In this document: in pieces, positions 25,567-34,213 of the stretch
How the letters are laid out: every line of letters begins with the position of its first letter
Position numbering within the stretch: position 1 is the first letter of the stretch
From: Microbacterium sp. MYb72
GTDB lineage: Bacteria; Actinomycetota; Actinomycetes; Actinomycetales; Microbacteriaceae
Direction of reading: 5' to 3'
Length of the DNA: 49,195 nucleotides
Assembly: GCF_002979415.1 (NCBI RefSeq)
Contig: NZ_PCOT01000032.1
Coordinates: forward strand, 1-49,195
Translations under genes and position numbers: made by a program
Notes under the pieces: generated by a model
Databases searched by the model: none
The model's input: only the letters and a program-made list of their open reading frames with translations
Told to the model about the DNA's origin: nothing

Positions 25567-26402
25567 GAGTCCCACTCCTCGTCGTTCGCGATCGACGCGG
25601 TTGCGCGACGCAGCACGGTGACGCCGCCCGACACCGAGTTGGCGCGGAGGTCGACGAAGCGGCCGGCGAGCTCGCCCGTGGAGCCGGTGTAGTTGCTGGG
25701 GCCGGAGGATCCGCGCTCGACGCCGTCGATCAGGATCCGACCGCTCATCGAGCGGACCACGTAGTTCGCGGCGAGCGACTCGTCGAGGCGCACGGTGGTG
25801 CCGCCCGACACGGTGTTCACGTTGATCGAGTTCACGTCTCCCGCGGCGTCGATCAGGGTCGCGCCGGAGACGCTGTCGACCGTCGCCTTGCGGATCGTGC
25901 CCGTGGCGGCGACGTCGCCCGAGACGCTGTTGGCGTTGATCGAGCCGGTCAGGCCGCGCACCTGCACGTCTCCGGAGACCGAGTTCACGGTGAGGTCGCC
26001 GATCAGGGTGTCGACGATGATGTCGCCCGACACGGTGTTGAGGCGGGCGTCGTTGCGGATGCCGGAGACGAGGGCGCCCGCGCTGACGACGCCGAGGTTG
26101 AGGGCGATCGCACGGGGGACCGCCACGCTGACCTCGGCCTTGGGGCCGCCGGAGCCGAAGTTGCGGAACACCTCGAGGAAGTTGTCCCAGCCGAGCTGCG
26201 GGTGGTCGATCTCGACCTCGCCGTCGGAGGACTCGATGCGCAGGTCCTTGATGGTGACGCCGTGCACCTCGATGCGGATGCCGGGTTCGTCGTGGGCGAT
26301 CACGTCGACCTGCCCGCCGACGAGCCCGATCTTCAGTCGGCTGATGTTCTCGATGTCGATGACGCGTTCCTCGCCAGGGGCGATGAGCCACTTCTCGGTC
26401 AT
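25563..26402 (-). CDS. DUF4097 beta-helix-like protein
   Basis: A 279-aa protein without signal peptide or membrane span. From about residue 118 it repeats the phrase NTVSGD / NSVSGD / DSVSGA roughly every 18-20 residues, typical of the right-handed beta-helix of DUF4097 (putative adhesin-like). ATG 26402 follows AAGGAGAAGC. First gene of a two-gene operon with PadR. Such pairs are common in actinomycetes and may respond to envelope stress, but no activity is established. Confidence 0.85.
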   Translation of the reverse strand: MTEKWLIAPGEERVIDIENISRLKIGLVGGQVDVIAHDEPGIRIEVHGVTIKDLRIESSDGEVEIDHPQLGWDNFLEVFRNFGSGGPKAEVSVAVPRAIALNLGVVSAGALVSGIRNDARLNTVSGDIIVDTLIGDLTVNSVSGDVQVRGLTGSINANSVSGDVAATGTIRKATVDSVSGATLIDAAGDVNSINVNTVSGGTTVRLDESLAANYVVRSMSGRILIDGVERGSSGPSNYTGSTGELAGRFVDLRANSVSGGVTVLRRATASIANDEEWDS

Positions 26403-26423
26403 GTGCTTCTCCTTGTTCGGAAT

Positions 26424-26465
26424 CGCGTTATATCGCGTCTAAGAAGAGTAACACGATATAACGCG
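26424..26465 (-). promoter_or_regulatory. Probable PadR operator
   Basis: CGCGTTATATCG (26424-26435) and its exact complement (26454-26465) form a 12-bp inverted repeat with an 18-nt spacer. It lies 22-63 nt upstream of the DUF4097 start. ATATCG-type arms are typical of PadR sites, and the AT-rich stretch stands out from the GC-rich surroundings. Confidence 0.75.
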
Positions 26466-26481
26466 AGTCTGTCAAGTGGGA

Positions 26482-26523
26482 CGTTTCGTCTCGGTCGCTG
26501 CGCTCCCTCGCTCAACGACCGGG
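26482..26523. repeat. 42-nt intergenic repeat, copy 1
   Basis: A 42-nt segment starting CGTTTCGTCTCGGTCGCTGC and ending CTCAACGACCGGG is identical, base for base, to 36481-36522. It contains a partial stem (CGGTCG with CGACCG). Related pieces lie at 24853-24865 and 29951-30100. A dispersed intergenic element, probably REP-like. Confidence 0.9.
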
Positions 26524-26533
26524 AAGACGGCGG

Positions 26534-28996
26534 TCAGATCACGGGAGGCGTGTGCCAGATGCGGTCGATGTAGTCGCGGATCGAGCGGTCAGACGAGAAG
26601 AACCCGGTGCGGGCGACGTTGAGCACGGCGGAGCGGTTCCATCCGTCGGCGTCGCGGTACGCGGCATCCACCCGCTCCTGCGCCGTCATGTAGGAGGCGT
26701 AGTCGGCCAGCACCATGAAGCGGTCCTCGTAGAGGAGGTTGGAGACGACGGGCTCGAACACCGAGCGGTCTCCGCGCGAGAACGCTCCGGAGGCGATCAG
26801 GTCGATCGCCCTGCGCAGCCCCTCGTCGGCCTGGTAGAACTCGCTCGGACGGTAACCGCGGTCGGACAGCGCCGACACCTCGGGCTCGCTCGTGCCGAAC
26901 AGGAAGAAGTCGTCATCGCCCACCAGCTCGCGGATCTCGACGTTCGCACCGTCGTCGGTGCCGATCGTGAGCGCGCCGTTGAGCGCGAACTTCATGTTGC
27001 CGGTGCCGGAGGCCTCCTTGCCGGCGAGGGAGATCTGCTCCGACAGGTCGGCTGCGGGGATCACCCGCTCGGCGAGGGTGACGTTGTAGTTCGGCGGGAA
27101 GATCACCTTCAGGCGGCCGTCGAGGCGCGGGTCGGCGTTCACGACGGAGCCCACGGCGTTGATCAGGTGGATGATGCGCTTCGCCATCGCGTACCCCGGC
27201 GCCGCCTTCGCCCCGAAGATCACGGTGCGCGGTTGCAGGTCGGATGCCGAGAGCCGCCCCGAGATCACCCCTTCGTACTGCGACACGATGTGCAGCACCT
27301 TGAGCATCTGCCGCTTGTACTCGTGCAGGCGCTTCACCATCACGTCGAGCATGTGCCCGTCGCTCACGTCGACGCCGTCGCGCTCACGCAGCACCTCGCC
27401 CAGGCGCCTCTTGTTCGCCGCCTTGACCTCGGCGAACCGTGCGAGGAACGACGCGTCGTCGGCGAAGGGCTCCAGCTCCCGCAGGCGCTCCAGATCGGTC
27501 ACCCAGCCTTCGCCGATCGTCTCGGTGATGAGCGAGGAGAGCGAGGGGTTCGCGAGCCGGAGGAACCGCCGCGGCGTGACGCCGTTGGTGACGTTCGTGA
27601 ACTTCTCGGGGTAGAAGTCGCTGAAGTCGGAGAGGACCTTGTCGCGCAGCAGCTGCGAGTGCAGTTCGGCGACGCCGTTCACGCGTGCTCCGGCGACCGT
27701 GGCGAGGTACGCCATCCGCACCGACCTGACCGGATGCTCGGCGATGATCGACATGTTGCGGATGCGGAGCTCGTCGTCGCCGTAGCGCTCGCGCACGGCA
27801 TCCAGGAACTCCTCGTTGATGCGGTAGATGATCTCCAGATGCCGCGGGAGGAGCCTGCCGAGCAGCTCGACCGGCCAGACCTCGAGCGCCTCCGGCAGCA
27901 GCGTGTGGCACGTGTACGCGAAGCACTGCCGCGTGATCGCCCACGCGGCATCCCACTCCAGCTTCTTCTCGTCGATCAGCACGCGCATGAACTCGGGCAC
28001 CGCGATCACCGGGTGGGTGTCGTTGAGCTGGAAGATCACGCGCTCGGGCAGCCGGTTCAGGTCGTACCCCTCGGCGAGCATGTTGTCGAGGAAGTCGTGG
28101 ATGGATGCCGCCACGAAGAAGTACTGCTGCTGCAGGCGCAGCTCCTTGCCCTGCGGGGTGGAGTCCTCGGGGTAGAGCACCTTCGAGATGTTCGCGGCGT
28201 AGGTCTGCGCGCGCACGGCCTCTTCGTAGTCTCCGGAGTTGAAGATGCGCAGGTCGAAGGCGTTCGTCGCGACCGCGCTCCACAGGCGGAGGGTGTTCAC
28301 GCGGCCGTTCTCGAAGCCGGGGACCATGTAGTTGTACGGCACGGCCTGCACGTTCCACGCGGGGATCCAGCGGGAGCGGGTCACGCCGTCGTCGTCGTAC
28401 TTCTCGGTGCGTCCGCCGAACGAGACGGTCTGCGCATCCTCAGGGCGGGCGAACTCCCACGGCGAGCCCAGTGCGAGCCAGGCATCCGGCTGCTCCACCT
28501 GCTGACCTTCGACGAACGTCTGCCGGAAGATGCCGTACTCGTAGCGGATGCCGTAGCCGATGTTGGGCACGCCGAGCGTCGCCAGCGAGTCGATGAAGCA
28601 GGCGGCAAGGCGGCCGAGCCCGCCGTTGCCGAGGCCAGGCTCGACCTCGTGGCCGCGGAGTTCATCGAGGCTGAGGCCGAGTCCGTCGAGGGCCTGCGCG
28701 GCGATGTCGGTGAGTCCGCCGGCGAGGAGGTTGTTGTCGAGCTGGCGGCCGAGCAGGTACTCGGCCGAGAGGTAGCAGACGCCCTTGGCCTGGGTCTGCT
28801 TCTGACGGGTGAGATCGTCGAGCCATCGGGCCATCAGATAGTCGCGCACGGTGTGGGCGAGGGCGAGATAGCGGTCGTTCGCGCTCGACTCGGCGAGGGT
28901 CACGCCCCGGTCGAAGTTCAGGTTCAGCAGGAACTCGTGGGCGAAGGCGTCCGGGGTGTGCGCGGGGGCGAGGTCGAGCGGGTGCGTGGTGGTCAC
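26534..28996 (-). CDS. glgP: Glycogen/starch phosphorylase
   Basis: An 820-aa cytoplasmic enzyme that releases glucose-1-phosphate from alpha-1,4-glucan using phosphate and PLP. Family motifs are present throughout: AEYLLGRQLDNNL, GLGNGGLGRLAACF, FQLNDTHPVIAVPE, VNGVAELHSQLL, FTNVTNGVTPRRFL. Near the C-terminus the PLP-lysine motif EASGTGNMKFALNGALTIGT is intact. Length fits the GT35 family (800-840). GTG 28996 begins TTTHPLDLAP; an ATG twelve codons upstream (29032) is possible, and neither has a well-spaced ribosome-binding site. No other glycogen genes are nearby. Confidence 0.95.
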   Translation of the reverse strand: MTTTHPLDLAPAHTPDAFAHEFLLNLNFDRGVTLAESSANDRYLALAHTVRDYLMARWLDDLTRQKQTQAKGVCYLSAEYLLGRQLDNNLLAGGLTDIAAQALDGLGLSLDELRGHEVEPGLGNGGLGRLAACFIDSLATLGVPNIGYGIRYEYGIFRQTFVEGQQVEQPDAWLALGSPWEFARPEDAQTVSFGGRTEKYDDDGVTRSRWIPAWNVQAVPYNYMVPGFENGRVNTLRLWSAVATNAFDLRIFNSGDYEEAVRAQTYAANISKVLYPEDSTPQGKELRLQQQYFFVAASIHDFLDNMLAEGYDLNRLPERVIFQLNDTHPVIAVPEFMRVLIDEKKLEWDAAWAITRQCFAYTCHTLLPEALEVWPVELLGRLLPRHLEIIYRINEEFLDAVRERYGDDELRIRNMSIIAEHPVRSVRMAYLATVAGARVNGVAELHSQLLRDKVLSDFSDFYPEKFTNVTNGVTPRRFLRLANPSLSSLITETIGEGWVTDLERLRELEPFADDASFLARFAEVKAANKRRLGEVLRERDGVDVSDGHMLDVMVKRLHEYKRQMLKVLHIVSQYEGVISGRLSASDLQPRTVIFGAKAAPGYAMAKRIIHLINAVGSVVNADPRLDGRLKVIFPPNYNVTLAERVIPAADLSEQISLAGKEASGTGNMKFALNGALTIGTDDGANVEIRELVGDDDFFLFGTSEPEVSALSDRGYRPSEFYQADEGLRRAIDLIASGAFSRGDRSVFEPVVSNLLYEDRFMVLADYASYMTAQERVDAAYRDADGWNRSAVLNVARTGFFSSDRSIRDYIDRIWHTPPVI

Positions 28997-29096
28997 TCCT
29001 CGACCGTAGCGACCCCGTCGGGTCGAGGACATGTCGAAGACGTTACGTTTTTCGGTTGTCTGCGTGACATCCCGGCATCCCGGTTCTGACGTGCGG

Positions 29097-29127
29097 TTGA
29101 CATTGACGTTGCGTCAACTTCTATCGT
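29097..29127 (+). promoter_or_regulatory. MerR-type promoter with 19-bp spacer
   Basis: TTGACA (29097-29102) and TATCGT (29122-29127) are 19 bp apart, the over-long spacing typical of MerR-controlled promoters. The spacer holds the perfect dyad TTGACG-TTG-CGTCAA (29103-29117). The regulator gene starts 29 nt downstream, so autoregulation is likely. Confidence 0.85.
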
Positions 29128-29155
29128 GGAGACGTCGACACGGAAGGAGGGCGAC

Positions 29156-29935
29156 ATGACCGCTCGTGACTGGTCCATCCAGGAGATCGCGAGTCTCGCC
29201 GGCACCACCAGCAGGACGCTGCGTCACTACGACGACATCGGGCTGCTGCCGCCGTCGCGCATCGCGTCCAACGGGTACCGGCACTACGACGAGCAGGCGC
29301 TCGTGCGGCTGCAGCGCATCCTGCTGCTGCGCGAGCTCGGCCTCGGCCTGCCGCAGATCGCGCAGGTGCTCGCCCAGGAGCGGGCCGAGGCGTCCGCACT
29401 CGAGACCCACCTCGCGCTGCTGCGCGAGGAGCAGGCCAGGCTGGCGCGGCAGATCGCGTCGGTCGAATCGACCATCGACGCACTGAGAGGAGGTGAAGAA
29501 CTGATGGCAGAGAACATGTTCGACGGCTTCGACCACACGCAGTACAAGGACGAGGTCGAGGAGCGCTGGGGCAAGAAGGCCTACGCCGACAGCGACCGCT
29601 GGTGGCGGGGGATGACGGATGCCGAGCGCTCCGACTGGCAGCGCCGCGTGTCCGACCTCGGACGCGACTGGATCGCCGCCGCGGAGAGCGGCATCGACCC
29701 GGCATCCGCCGAGGCTCAAGACGTCGCGCGCCGCCACGTCGAGTGGCTGACCGGCATCCCCGGCACCCCCGCGGCGGTTCCCGGCGGTGACGTGAAGGCG
29801 TACGTGATCGGGCTCGGTGAGATGTACGTCGCCGACCCGCGCTTCGGCGCCAACTACGCCACCTCGGCCGGTGGCACCCAGGGCGCCGAGTTCGTCCGCG
29901 ACGCGCTGCGCGTCTACGCGGAGGCGAACCTGTAG
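29156..29935 (+). CDS. MerR-family regulator with TipAS-like domain
   Basis: A 259-aa regulator. The MerR DNA-binding domain (about residues 5-75) reads WSIQEIASLAGTTSRTLRHYDDIGLLPPSR. A coiled-coil dimerisation helix (about 80-115) and a TipAS-like ligand domain follow (about 125-255: FDGFDHTQYKDEVEERWG, GMTDAERSDWQ, YVADPRFGANY). TipA proteins bind thiopeptides or other multidrug ligands and activate their own promoter. ATG 29156 follows GGAGGGCGAC; an upstream GTG is unnecessary. An internal ATG (residue 117) after GGAGG could yield a free TipAS domain, as in Streptomyces tipA. Confidence 0.92.
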   Translation: MTARDWSIQEIASLAGTTSRTLRHYDDIGLLPPSRIASNGYRHYDEQALVRLQRILLLRELGLGLPQIAQVLAQERAEASALETHLALLREEQARLARQIASVESTIDALRGGEELMAENMFDGFDHTQYKDEVEERWGKKAYADSDRWWRGMTDAERSDWQRRVSDLGRDWIAAAESGIDPASAEAQDVARRHVEWLTGIPGTPAAVPGGDVKAYVIGLGEMYVADPRFGANYATSAGGTQGAEFVRDALRVYAEANL

Positions 29936-29950
29936 TCCGCGCTGCTCCGC

Positions 29951-30100
29951 CGGTCGTTGAGCGAGGAGCGCAGCGACGAGACGAAACGTTTCATGCTGCG
30001 TACGACTCGGGCCCGCGCCGGGTGCGTTTCGTCTCGCGGCGCTCGCTCAACGGCCCGCGGGGTGTCTCCCTGCCGGGTCGTTGAGCGACGAGACGAAACG
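29951..30100. repeat. Cluster of three GAGACGAAACG-type repeats
   Basis: Three members of the same dispersed family sit together: 29951-29988 (GACGAGACGAAACG end), 30025-30057 in reverse orientation, and 30075-30100. Each pairs a GTTGAGCGA-like arm with a GAGACGAAACG-like arm. They fill most of the space between the MerR gene and the fluoride channel genes. Confidence 0.85.
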
Positions 30101-30131
30101 CGCCCTGGTCCGCGCGACTACAGTTGCACGG

Positions 30132-30500
30132 GTGAACCTCCGCCGTGTGTTCTTCGTCGCCCTCGGCGGCACCGTGGGCACGGCGGCACGGCTCGCGCTC
30201 GGACTCCTGCTGACGGATGCCGGTGTCCTCCCGGTGCTCATCGCGAACGTCGTCGGGGCGCTCCTGATCGGCATCCTCACCGCGCGGCTGCCGCGCGCCA
30301 CCGATCTGCGGCTGCTCCTCGGCACCGGCGTGCTCGGCGGCTTCACGACCTACAGTGCGTTCATGACGGGCACGGTCCAGCTCTGGACGGATGCTCCGCT
30401 CGCGGCAGTCGCGTACGCGGCCGGATCCCTCGTGCTCGGCGTCGCGGCGGTCGCCCTCGGGCTCAGGCTGGGCCGACCCCGCGCAGGAGTCGCCGCATGA
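30132..30500 (+). CDS. crcB: Fluoride channel subunit 1 (Fluc/CrcB)
   Basis: A 122-aa protein with four membrane spans that exports fluoride passively. Family motifs are GGTVGTAARLALG (residues 9-21), IANVVGALLIG and the TM3 break GVLGGFTTYSAFM. GTG 30132 is used. TACAGT (30119-30124), seven bases upstream, would place transcription start at the GTG, suggesting a leaderless transcript. The stop overlaps the second subunit gene by four bases. Gram-positive bacteria often carry two crcB genes whose products form a heterodimer, as expected here. Confidence 0.92.
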   Translation: MNLRRVFFVALGGTVGTAARLALGLLLTDAGVLPVLIANVVGALLIGILTARLPRATDLRLLLGTGVLGGFTTYSAFMTGTVQLWTDAPLAAVAYAAGSLVLGVAAVALGLRLGRPRAGVAA

Positions 30501-30856
30501 ACCCGCTGATGTTCACCGCCGCGGCGCTCGCCGGAGGGGTCGGAGCGGTGCTGCGCTACCTCGTCGACCTCGGCGTCGCCCGGTTCGCCGGACGCCGGTT
30601 CCCGTGGGGCATCCTCGTCGTGAACCTCAGCGGCTCCTTCGCCCTCGGGCTCGTGACCTCGGCTCTCCCCGACCAGGCGTTCCTGCTCGGGGCGGGTCTG
30701 CTCGGCGGCTACACGACGTTCAGCACGGCGATGCTCGACACGGTCGCGCTGTGGCGCGACGGCGAGCGCCCGGCATCCGCTCTGAACGCGATCGGCATGC
30801 TGCTGCTCGGCCTCCTGGCCGCCGCTCTCGGACTCGCCCTCGGCGCCGCCCTCTAG
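30497..30856 (+). CDS. crcB: Fluoride channel subunit 2 (Fluc/CrcB)
   Basis: A 119-aa partner of the preceding gene, starting in ATGA overlap. It has the same four-span plan with GGVGAVLRYLVD, VNLSGSFALG and LLGGYTTFSTAM. The central Phe residues of the TTFS motif line the fluoride path in characterised Fluc channels. I see no fluoride riboswitch upstream; the space holds dispersed repeats. Confidence 0.92.
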   Translation: MNPLMFTAAALAGGVGAVLRYLVDLGVARFAGRRFPWGILVVNLSGSFALGLVTSALPDQAFLLGAGLLGGYTTFSTAMLDTVALWRDGERPASALNAIGMLLLGLLAAALGLALGAAL

Positions 30857-30891
30857 CGCCGCCGTCCCTCCTCTTCCTGCTCGATGCCCCG

Positions 30892-30918
30892 CCTGCCGGG
30901 TGAGGCGTCGGCGGCAGG
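30892..30918 (+). terminator. Weak hairpin after the Fluc genes
   Basis: CCTGCCG (30892-30898) pairs with CGGCAGG (30912-30918), 35 nt past the stop, with partial extension outward. A modest candidate. Confidence 0.4.
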
Positions 30919-30987
30919 AGGGGATGCCGAGGGCGGGGTCCCTGCAACTGATGGTTGCGCTCGTGACGCGTGACCGGGTACATTCTT

Positions 30988-31016
30988 GCTAATCGTTTAA
31001 CTGCTAATCGATTAAC
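30988..31016 (+). promoter_or_regulatory. Tandem LacI-type operators of the second ABC operon
   Basis: GCTAATCGTTTAAC (30988-31001) and GCTAATCGATTAAC (31003-31016) are direct copies 15 bp apart. The second contains the perfect palindrome TAATCGATTA with the central CG typical of LacI sites. They lie 68-96 nt upstream of the binding-protein gene. The regulator at 34214, in the same operon, is the obvious candidate. Confidence 0.8.
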
Positions 31017-31083
31017 AGACCTCTTCGCCCGGGTCCAGAAACCCGAACCCCCCGCGCACCCACGCACCGTCAAAGGAGACACC

Positions 31084-32358
31084 ATGGCTCGCCTTCCCCG
31101 CCGCACCGTCGGCGCCCTCGCCGCTTCAGCGGCCGCCGTCCTCGCGCTCAGCGCGTGCTCGCCCTCGACCGGGGGCGACTCCGGATCGTCGGGCGGCGAC
31201 ATCACCCTCAGCTACGGGATCTGGGACGAGAACCAGAAGCCCGCGATGGAGGAGATCGCCAAGGCGTTCACCAAGGAGCACCCGAACGTCACGATCGACA
31301 TCCAGGTCACGCCGTACAAGGAGTACTTCACCAAGCTCCAGACCGCGGCGACCGGCGGATCCGCGGCCGACGTGTTCTGGATGAACGGCCCGAACTTCCA
31401 GCTGTACGCATCCAACGGCCAGCTCGCCCCCCTCGACGACTCGGGCATCGACGCCTCCGACTACCCGCAGGGCCTCATCGACCTCTACACCTACGACGGC
31501 AAGCTCTACGGCGCCCCGAAGGACTTCGACACCGTCGCCCTCTGGTACAACAAGGAGCTCTTCGACGCCGCCGGGGTCGCGTACCCGAGCGCAGGCTGGA
31601 CCTGGGACGACTTCACGGCCGCCGCCGCGAAGCTCACCGACCCGTCCAAGGGCCAGTACGGCGTCGCCGCCAGCCAGTACGGCCAGGAGAACTACTACAA
31701 CTCGATCGCCCAGGCGGGCGGCGAGGTCATCTCGGCCGACGGCACGAAGAGCGGCTACGGCTCGGCCGAGGCGCTCAAGGGCATCGAGCTCTGGACCAAC
31801 CTCATCGAGGCCGGGTCGTCTCCCACGGCGCAGCAGATGACCGACACGAACCCCGAGGACTTCTTCCTCTCCGGCAAGGTCGCGATGTTCCAGAACGGCT
31901 CCTGGGCGGCGATCGCCTACGCCGACAACAAGGACATCGGCGCGAAGGTGAACGTCGCACCGCTCCCCGCGGGCCCCGAGGGCAACCAGAGCGTGATCCA
32001 CGGCGTCGGCAACGTCGCCAACGCGAAGAGCGCGCACCTCGCAGAGGCCCAGGAGTTCGCCGCCTTCGCCTCCGGTGAAAAGGCCGCCAAGATCCAGGCC
32101 GAGACCGGCACCGTGATCCCCGCATTCAACGGCACCCAGCAGGCTTGGGTCGACGCCCTGCCGCAGTACGACCTGCAGGTCTACATCGACGCCCTCGACA
32201 CCGCGGTGCCCTACCCGGTCTCGAAGAACACGTCGGCGTGGACGAGCATCGAGAGCGAGATCCTGTCGCAGGTCTGGTCGGGCGCCGTGACGCCCGCGGC
32301 CGGCCTCAAGGACCTCGCCGCGAAGATGCAGGCCGCGCTGGACGCAGAGCAGAAGTAG
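31084..32358 (+). CDS. Sugar ABC transporter substrate-binding lipoprotein (operon 2)
   Basis: A 424-aa family 1 binding protein with signal peptide and lipobox LSAC (cysteine near residue 21), so it is anchored on the outer face of the membrane. ISYGIW-type first strand (LSYGIWDENQKPAMEEI), then VTPYKEYFTKLQTAATGG and GAPKDFDTVALWYNKELF are typical. AAAGGAGACACC precedes the ATG. First gene of an operon with two permeases, LacI and a dehydrogenase. No glycosidase is included, so the substrate is probably a monosaccharide, polyol or short sugar. Confidence 0.93.
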   Translation: MARLPRRTVGALAASAAAVLALSACSPSTGGDSGSSGGDITLSYGIWDENQKPAMEEIAKAFTKEHPNVTIDIQVTPYKEYFTKLQTAATGGSAADVFWMNGPNFQLYASNGQLAPLDDSGIDASDYPQGLIDLYTYDGKLYGAPKDFDTVALWYNKELFDAAGVAYPSAGWTWDDFTAAAAKLTDPSKGQYGVAASQYGQENYYNSIAQAGGEVISADGTKSGYGSAEALKGIELWTNLIEAGSSPTAQQMTDTNPEDFFLSGKVAMFQNGSWAAIAYADNKDIGAKVNVAPLPAGPEGNQSVIHGVGNVANAKSAHLAEAQEFAAFASGEKAAKIQAETGTVIPAFNGTQQAWVDALPQYDLQVYIDALDTAVPYPVSKNTSAWTSIESEILSQVWSGAVTPAAGLKDLAAKMQAALDAEQK

Positions 32359-32364
32359 CCGCGC

Positions 32365-33324
32365 ATGAGCGTCGTCGCGCCCCACGCGCGCACGTCGGAA
32401 GAGCGGATGCCGGCGGTCCCCAGCCCCGGCATCCGCCGCCGACGGCGCAACCCCGGGGCCTCCCCCTGGTGGGCGCTGGTCTTCATCGGACCGACCGCCC
32501 TCGGCATCGCGGTCTTCTACCTGTGGCCGACCGTGCGCACCCTCATCATCTCGTTCACGAAGTCGGGACCCTTCGGGGGCTCGGAGTGGGTGGGCATCGA
32601 TAACTACGCCCGTCTCTTCCAGGACCCCGAGCTCATCGGGGCCCTCCGCAACACCGCGATCTACACGGTCATCGCCCTCATCGGCATCCCCCTGGCCGTC
32701 GCGATCGCGGCCCTGCTGAACACCACCGGGCTCAAGGGGCGCAGCGCCTACCGGACGCTGTACTTCATCCCCGTCGTCACGATGCCCGCCGCGATCGCGC
32801 TGGTGTGGCGCATGATCTACAACGGCGACTACGGAGTGCTCAACGCGGCGCTCGGAGCGATCGGCATCGACGGCCGCAGCTGGCTCACCGACCCGAACAC
32901 CGCCCTCGTCGCGATCGCCGTCGTCGGCATCTGGGCGGGGCTCGGCACCAACATCGTGATCTTCCTCGCGGGGCTGCAGGGCATCCCCGACACGATCATG
33001 GAGGCGGCCGACCTCGACGGGGCCGGCCCCGTGCGCAAGTTCTTCTCCATCACGATCCCGCTGCTGTCGCCGTCGATCTTCTTCGTCAGCGTGATCAGCG
33101 TGATCGGCGCGCTGCAGGTGTTCGATCTCATCTACATGATGCTCGGCCGCAGCAACCCGGCGATGCCGAACACCCGCACCGTGGTCTACCTGTTCTACGA
33201 AGCGGGCTTCCTCGACAACGACCGCGGGTACGCCGCGGCGATCGCCTTCCTGCTCCTCGTGATCATCCTGCTGCTCACGGTCGTCCAGTTCCGTCTGCAG
33301 AAGAGGTGGGTGCACTATGAGTGA
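32365..33324 (+). CDS. Sugar ABC transporter permease, MalF type (operon 2)
   Basis: A 319-aa permease with six predicted spans. The first follows a basic segment (RRRRNPGASPWW). The EAA loop EAADLDGAGPVRKFFSITIP lies near residues 214-233. It starts 6 nt after the binding-protein stop and its own stop overlaps the next permease start by 8 nt. Confidence 0.93.
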   Translation: MSVVAPHARTSEERMPAVPSPGIRRRRRNPGASPWWALVFIGPTALGIAVFYLWPTVRTLIISFTKSGPFGGSEWVGIDNYARLFQDPELIGALRNTAIYTVIALIGIPLAVAIAALLNTTGLKGRSAYRTLYFIPVVTMPAAIALVWRMIYNGDYGVLNAALGAIGIDGRSWLTDPNTALVAIAVVGIWAGLGTNIVIFLAGLQGIPDTIMEAADLDGAGPVRKFFSITIPLLSPSIFFVSVISVIGALQVFDLIYMMLGRSNPAMPNTRTVVYLFYEAGFLDNDRGYAAAIAFLLLVIILLLTVVQFRLQKRWVHYE

Positions 33325-34210
33325 CGTCTCGCTCGACACCCGCGCCGTCATCGGCGCACCGGCCGGCCGTGCGAGCGGCCGCGTCGGGAAGCCGAAGAAC
33401 CCCGGCCTCTGGGCCGTGCACATCGTGCTGCTCGTCGGCGCCGTGCTGATGGTGTTCCCGTTCATCTGGCAGCTGCTGACCTCGTTCAAGACGCTGTCCG
33501 ACTCGGTGCAGGTTCCGCCGTCGTTCCTGCCGAGGGAGTGGGTCTTCACGAACTTCGCCGAGGTCTTCGACTCGATGCCGTTCGCGCAGATGTTCCTGAA
33601 CTCGGTGCTCCTCACGGTCGGCCGCACGGTCGGACAGGTCGTGCTGTGCACCATGGCGGGGTACGCGTTCGCCCGCATCCCCTTCCCCGGTCGCAACGCG
33701 CTGTTCGTCGTGTTCCTGTCGGTGCTGATGGTCCCCTCGCAGCTCTACCTGCTGCCGCAGTACGAGATCGTCCAGTCGCTCGGCTGGCTCAACACCCTGC
33801 AGGCGCTGATCGTGCCCGGCATCTTCAGCGCCTTCGGCACCTTCCTGATGCGCCAGTTCTTCATGTCGATGCCCGCCGAACTCGAAGAGGCGGCGCGCAT
33901 CGACGGGGCGAATCCGTGGCAGACCTTCTGGCGGATCATGGTTCCGCTCGCGAAGCCTGGCATCATCGCTCTCGTGGTGTTCACTGTGCTGTGGTCCTGG
34001 AACGATCTGCTCTGGCCGTTGATCGTGACGACCGACCCGGCCAAGATGCCGCTGTCGGTGGGGCTCTCGCAGCTCGTCGGCATCCACGGCACCGACTACC
34101 CCGTGCTGATGGCCGGCTCGCTGCTGGCGACCCTGCCCATGCTCGTGACCTTCATGATCCTGCAGCGGCAGTTCATCCAGGGCATCGCGTTCAGCGGATC
34201 GAAGGGCTGA
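33317..34210 (+). CDS. Sugar ABC transporter permease, MalG type (operon 2)
   Basis: A 297-aa permease with six predicted spans and the EAA loop EAARIDGANPWQTFWRIMVP (about residues 193-212). It overlaps the preceding gene by 8 nt, which implies coupled translation, and the LacI gene follows after 3 nt. As in the first importer, no ATPase is encoded, so both probably use a shared MsiK-type ATPase from elsewhere. Confidence 0.93.
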   Translation: MSDVSLDTRAVIGAPAGRASGRVGKPKNPGLWAVHIVLLVGAVLMVFPFIWQLLTSFKTLSDSVQVPPSFLPREWVFTNFAEVFDSMPFAQMFLNSVLLTVGRTVGQVVLCTMAGYAFARIPFPGRNALFVVFLSVLMVPSQLYLLPQYEIVQSLGWLNTLQALIVPGIFSAFGTFLMRQFFMSMPAELEEAARIDGANPWQTFWRIMVPLAKPGIIALVVFTVLWSWNDLLWPLIVTTDPAKMPLSVGLSQLVGIHGTDYPVLMAGSLLATLPMLVTFMILQRQFIQGIAFSGSKG

Positions 34211-34213
34211 CGC

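Noticed and set aside
29936..30131. Fluoride riboswitch before the crcB pair
   Set aside because: I could not find the conserved pseudoknot sequence; the region is made of dispersed GAGACGAAACG repeats and a likely leaderless promoter.
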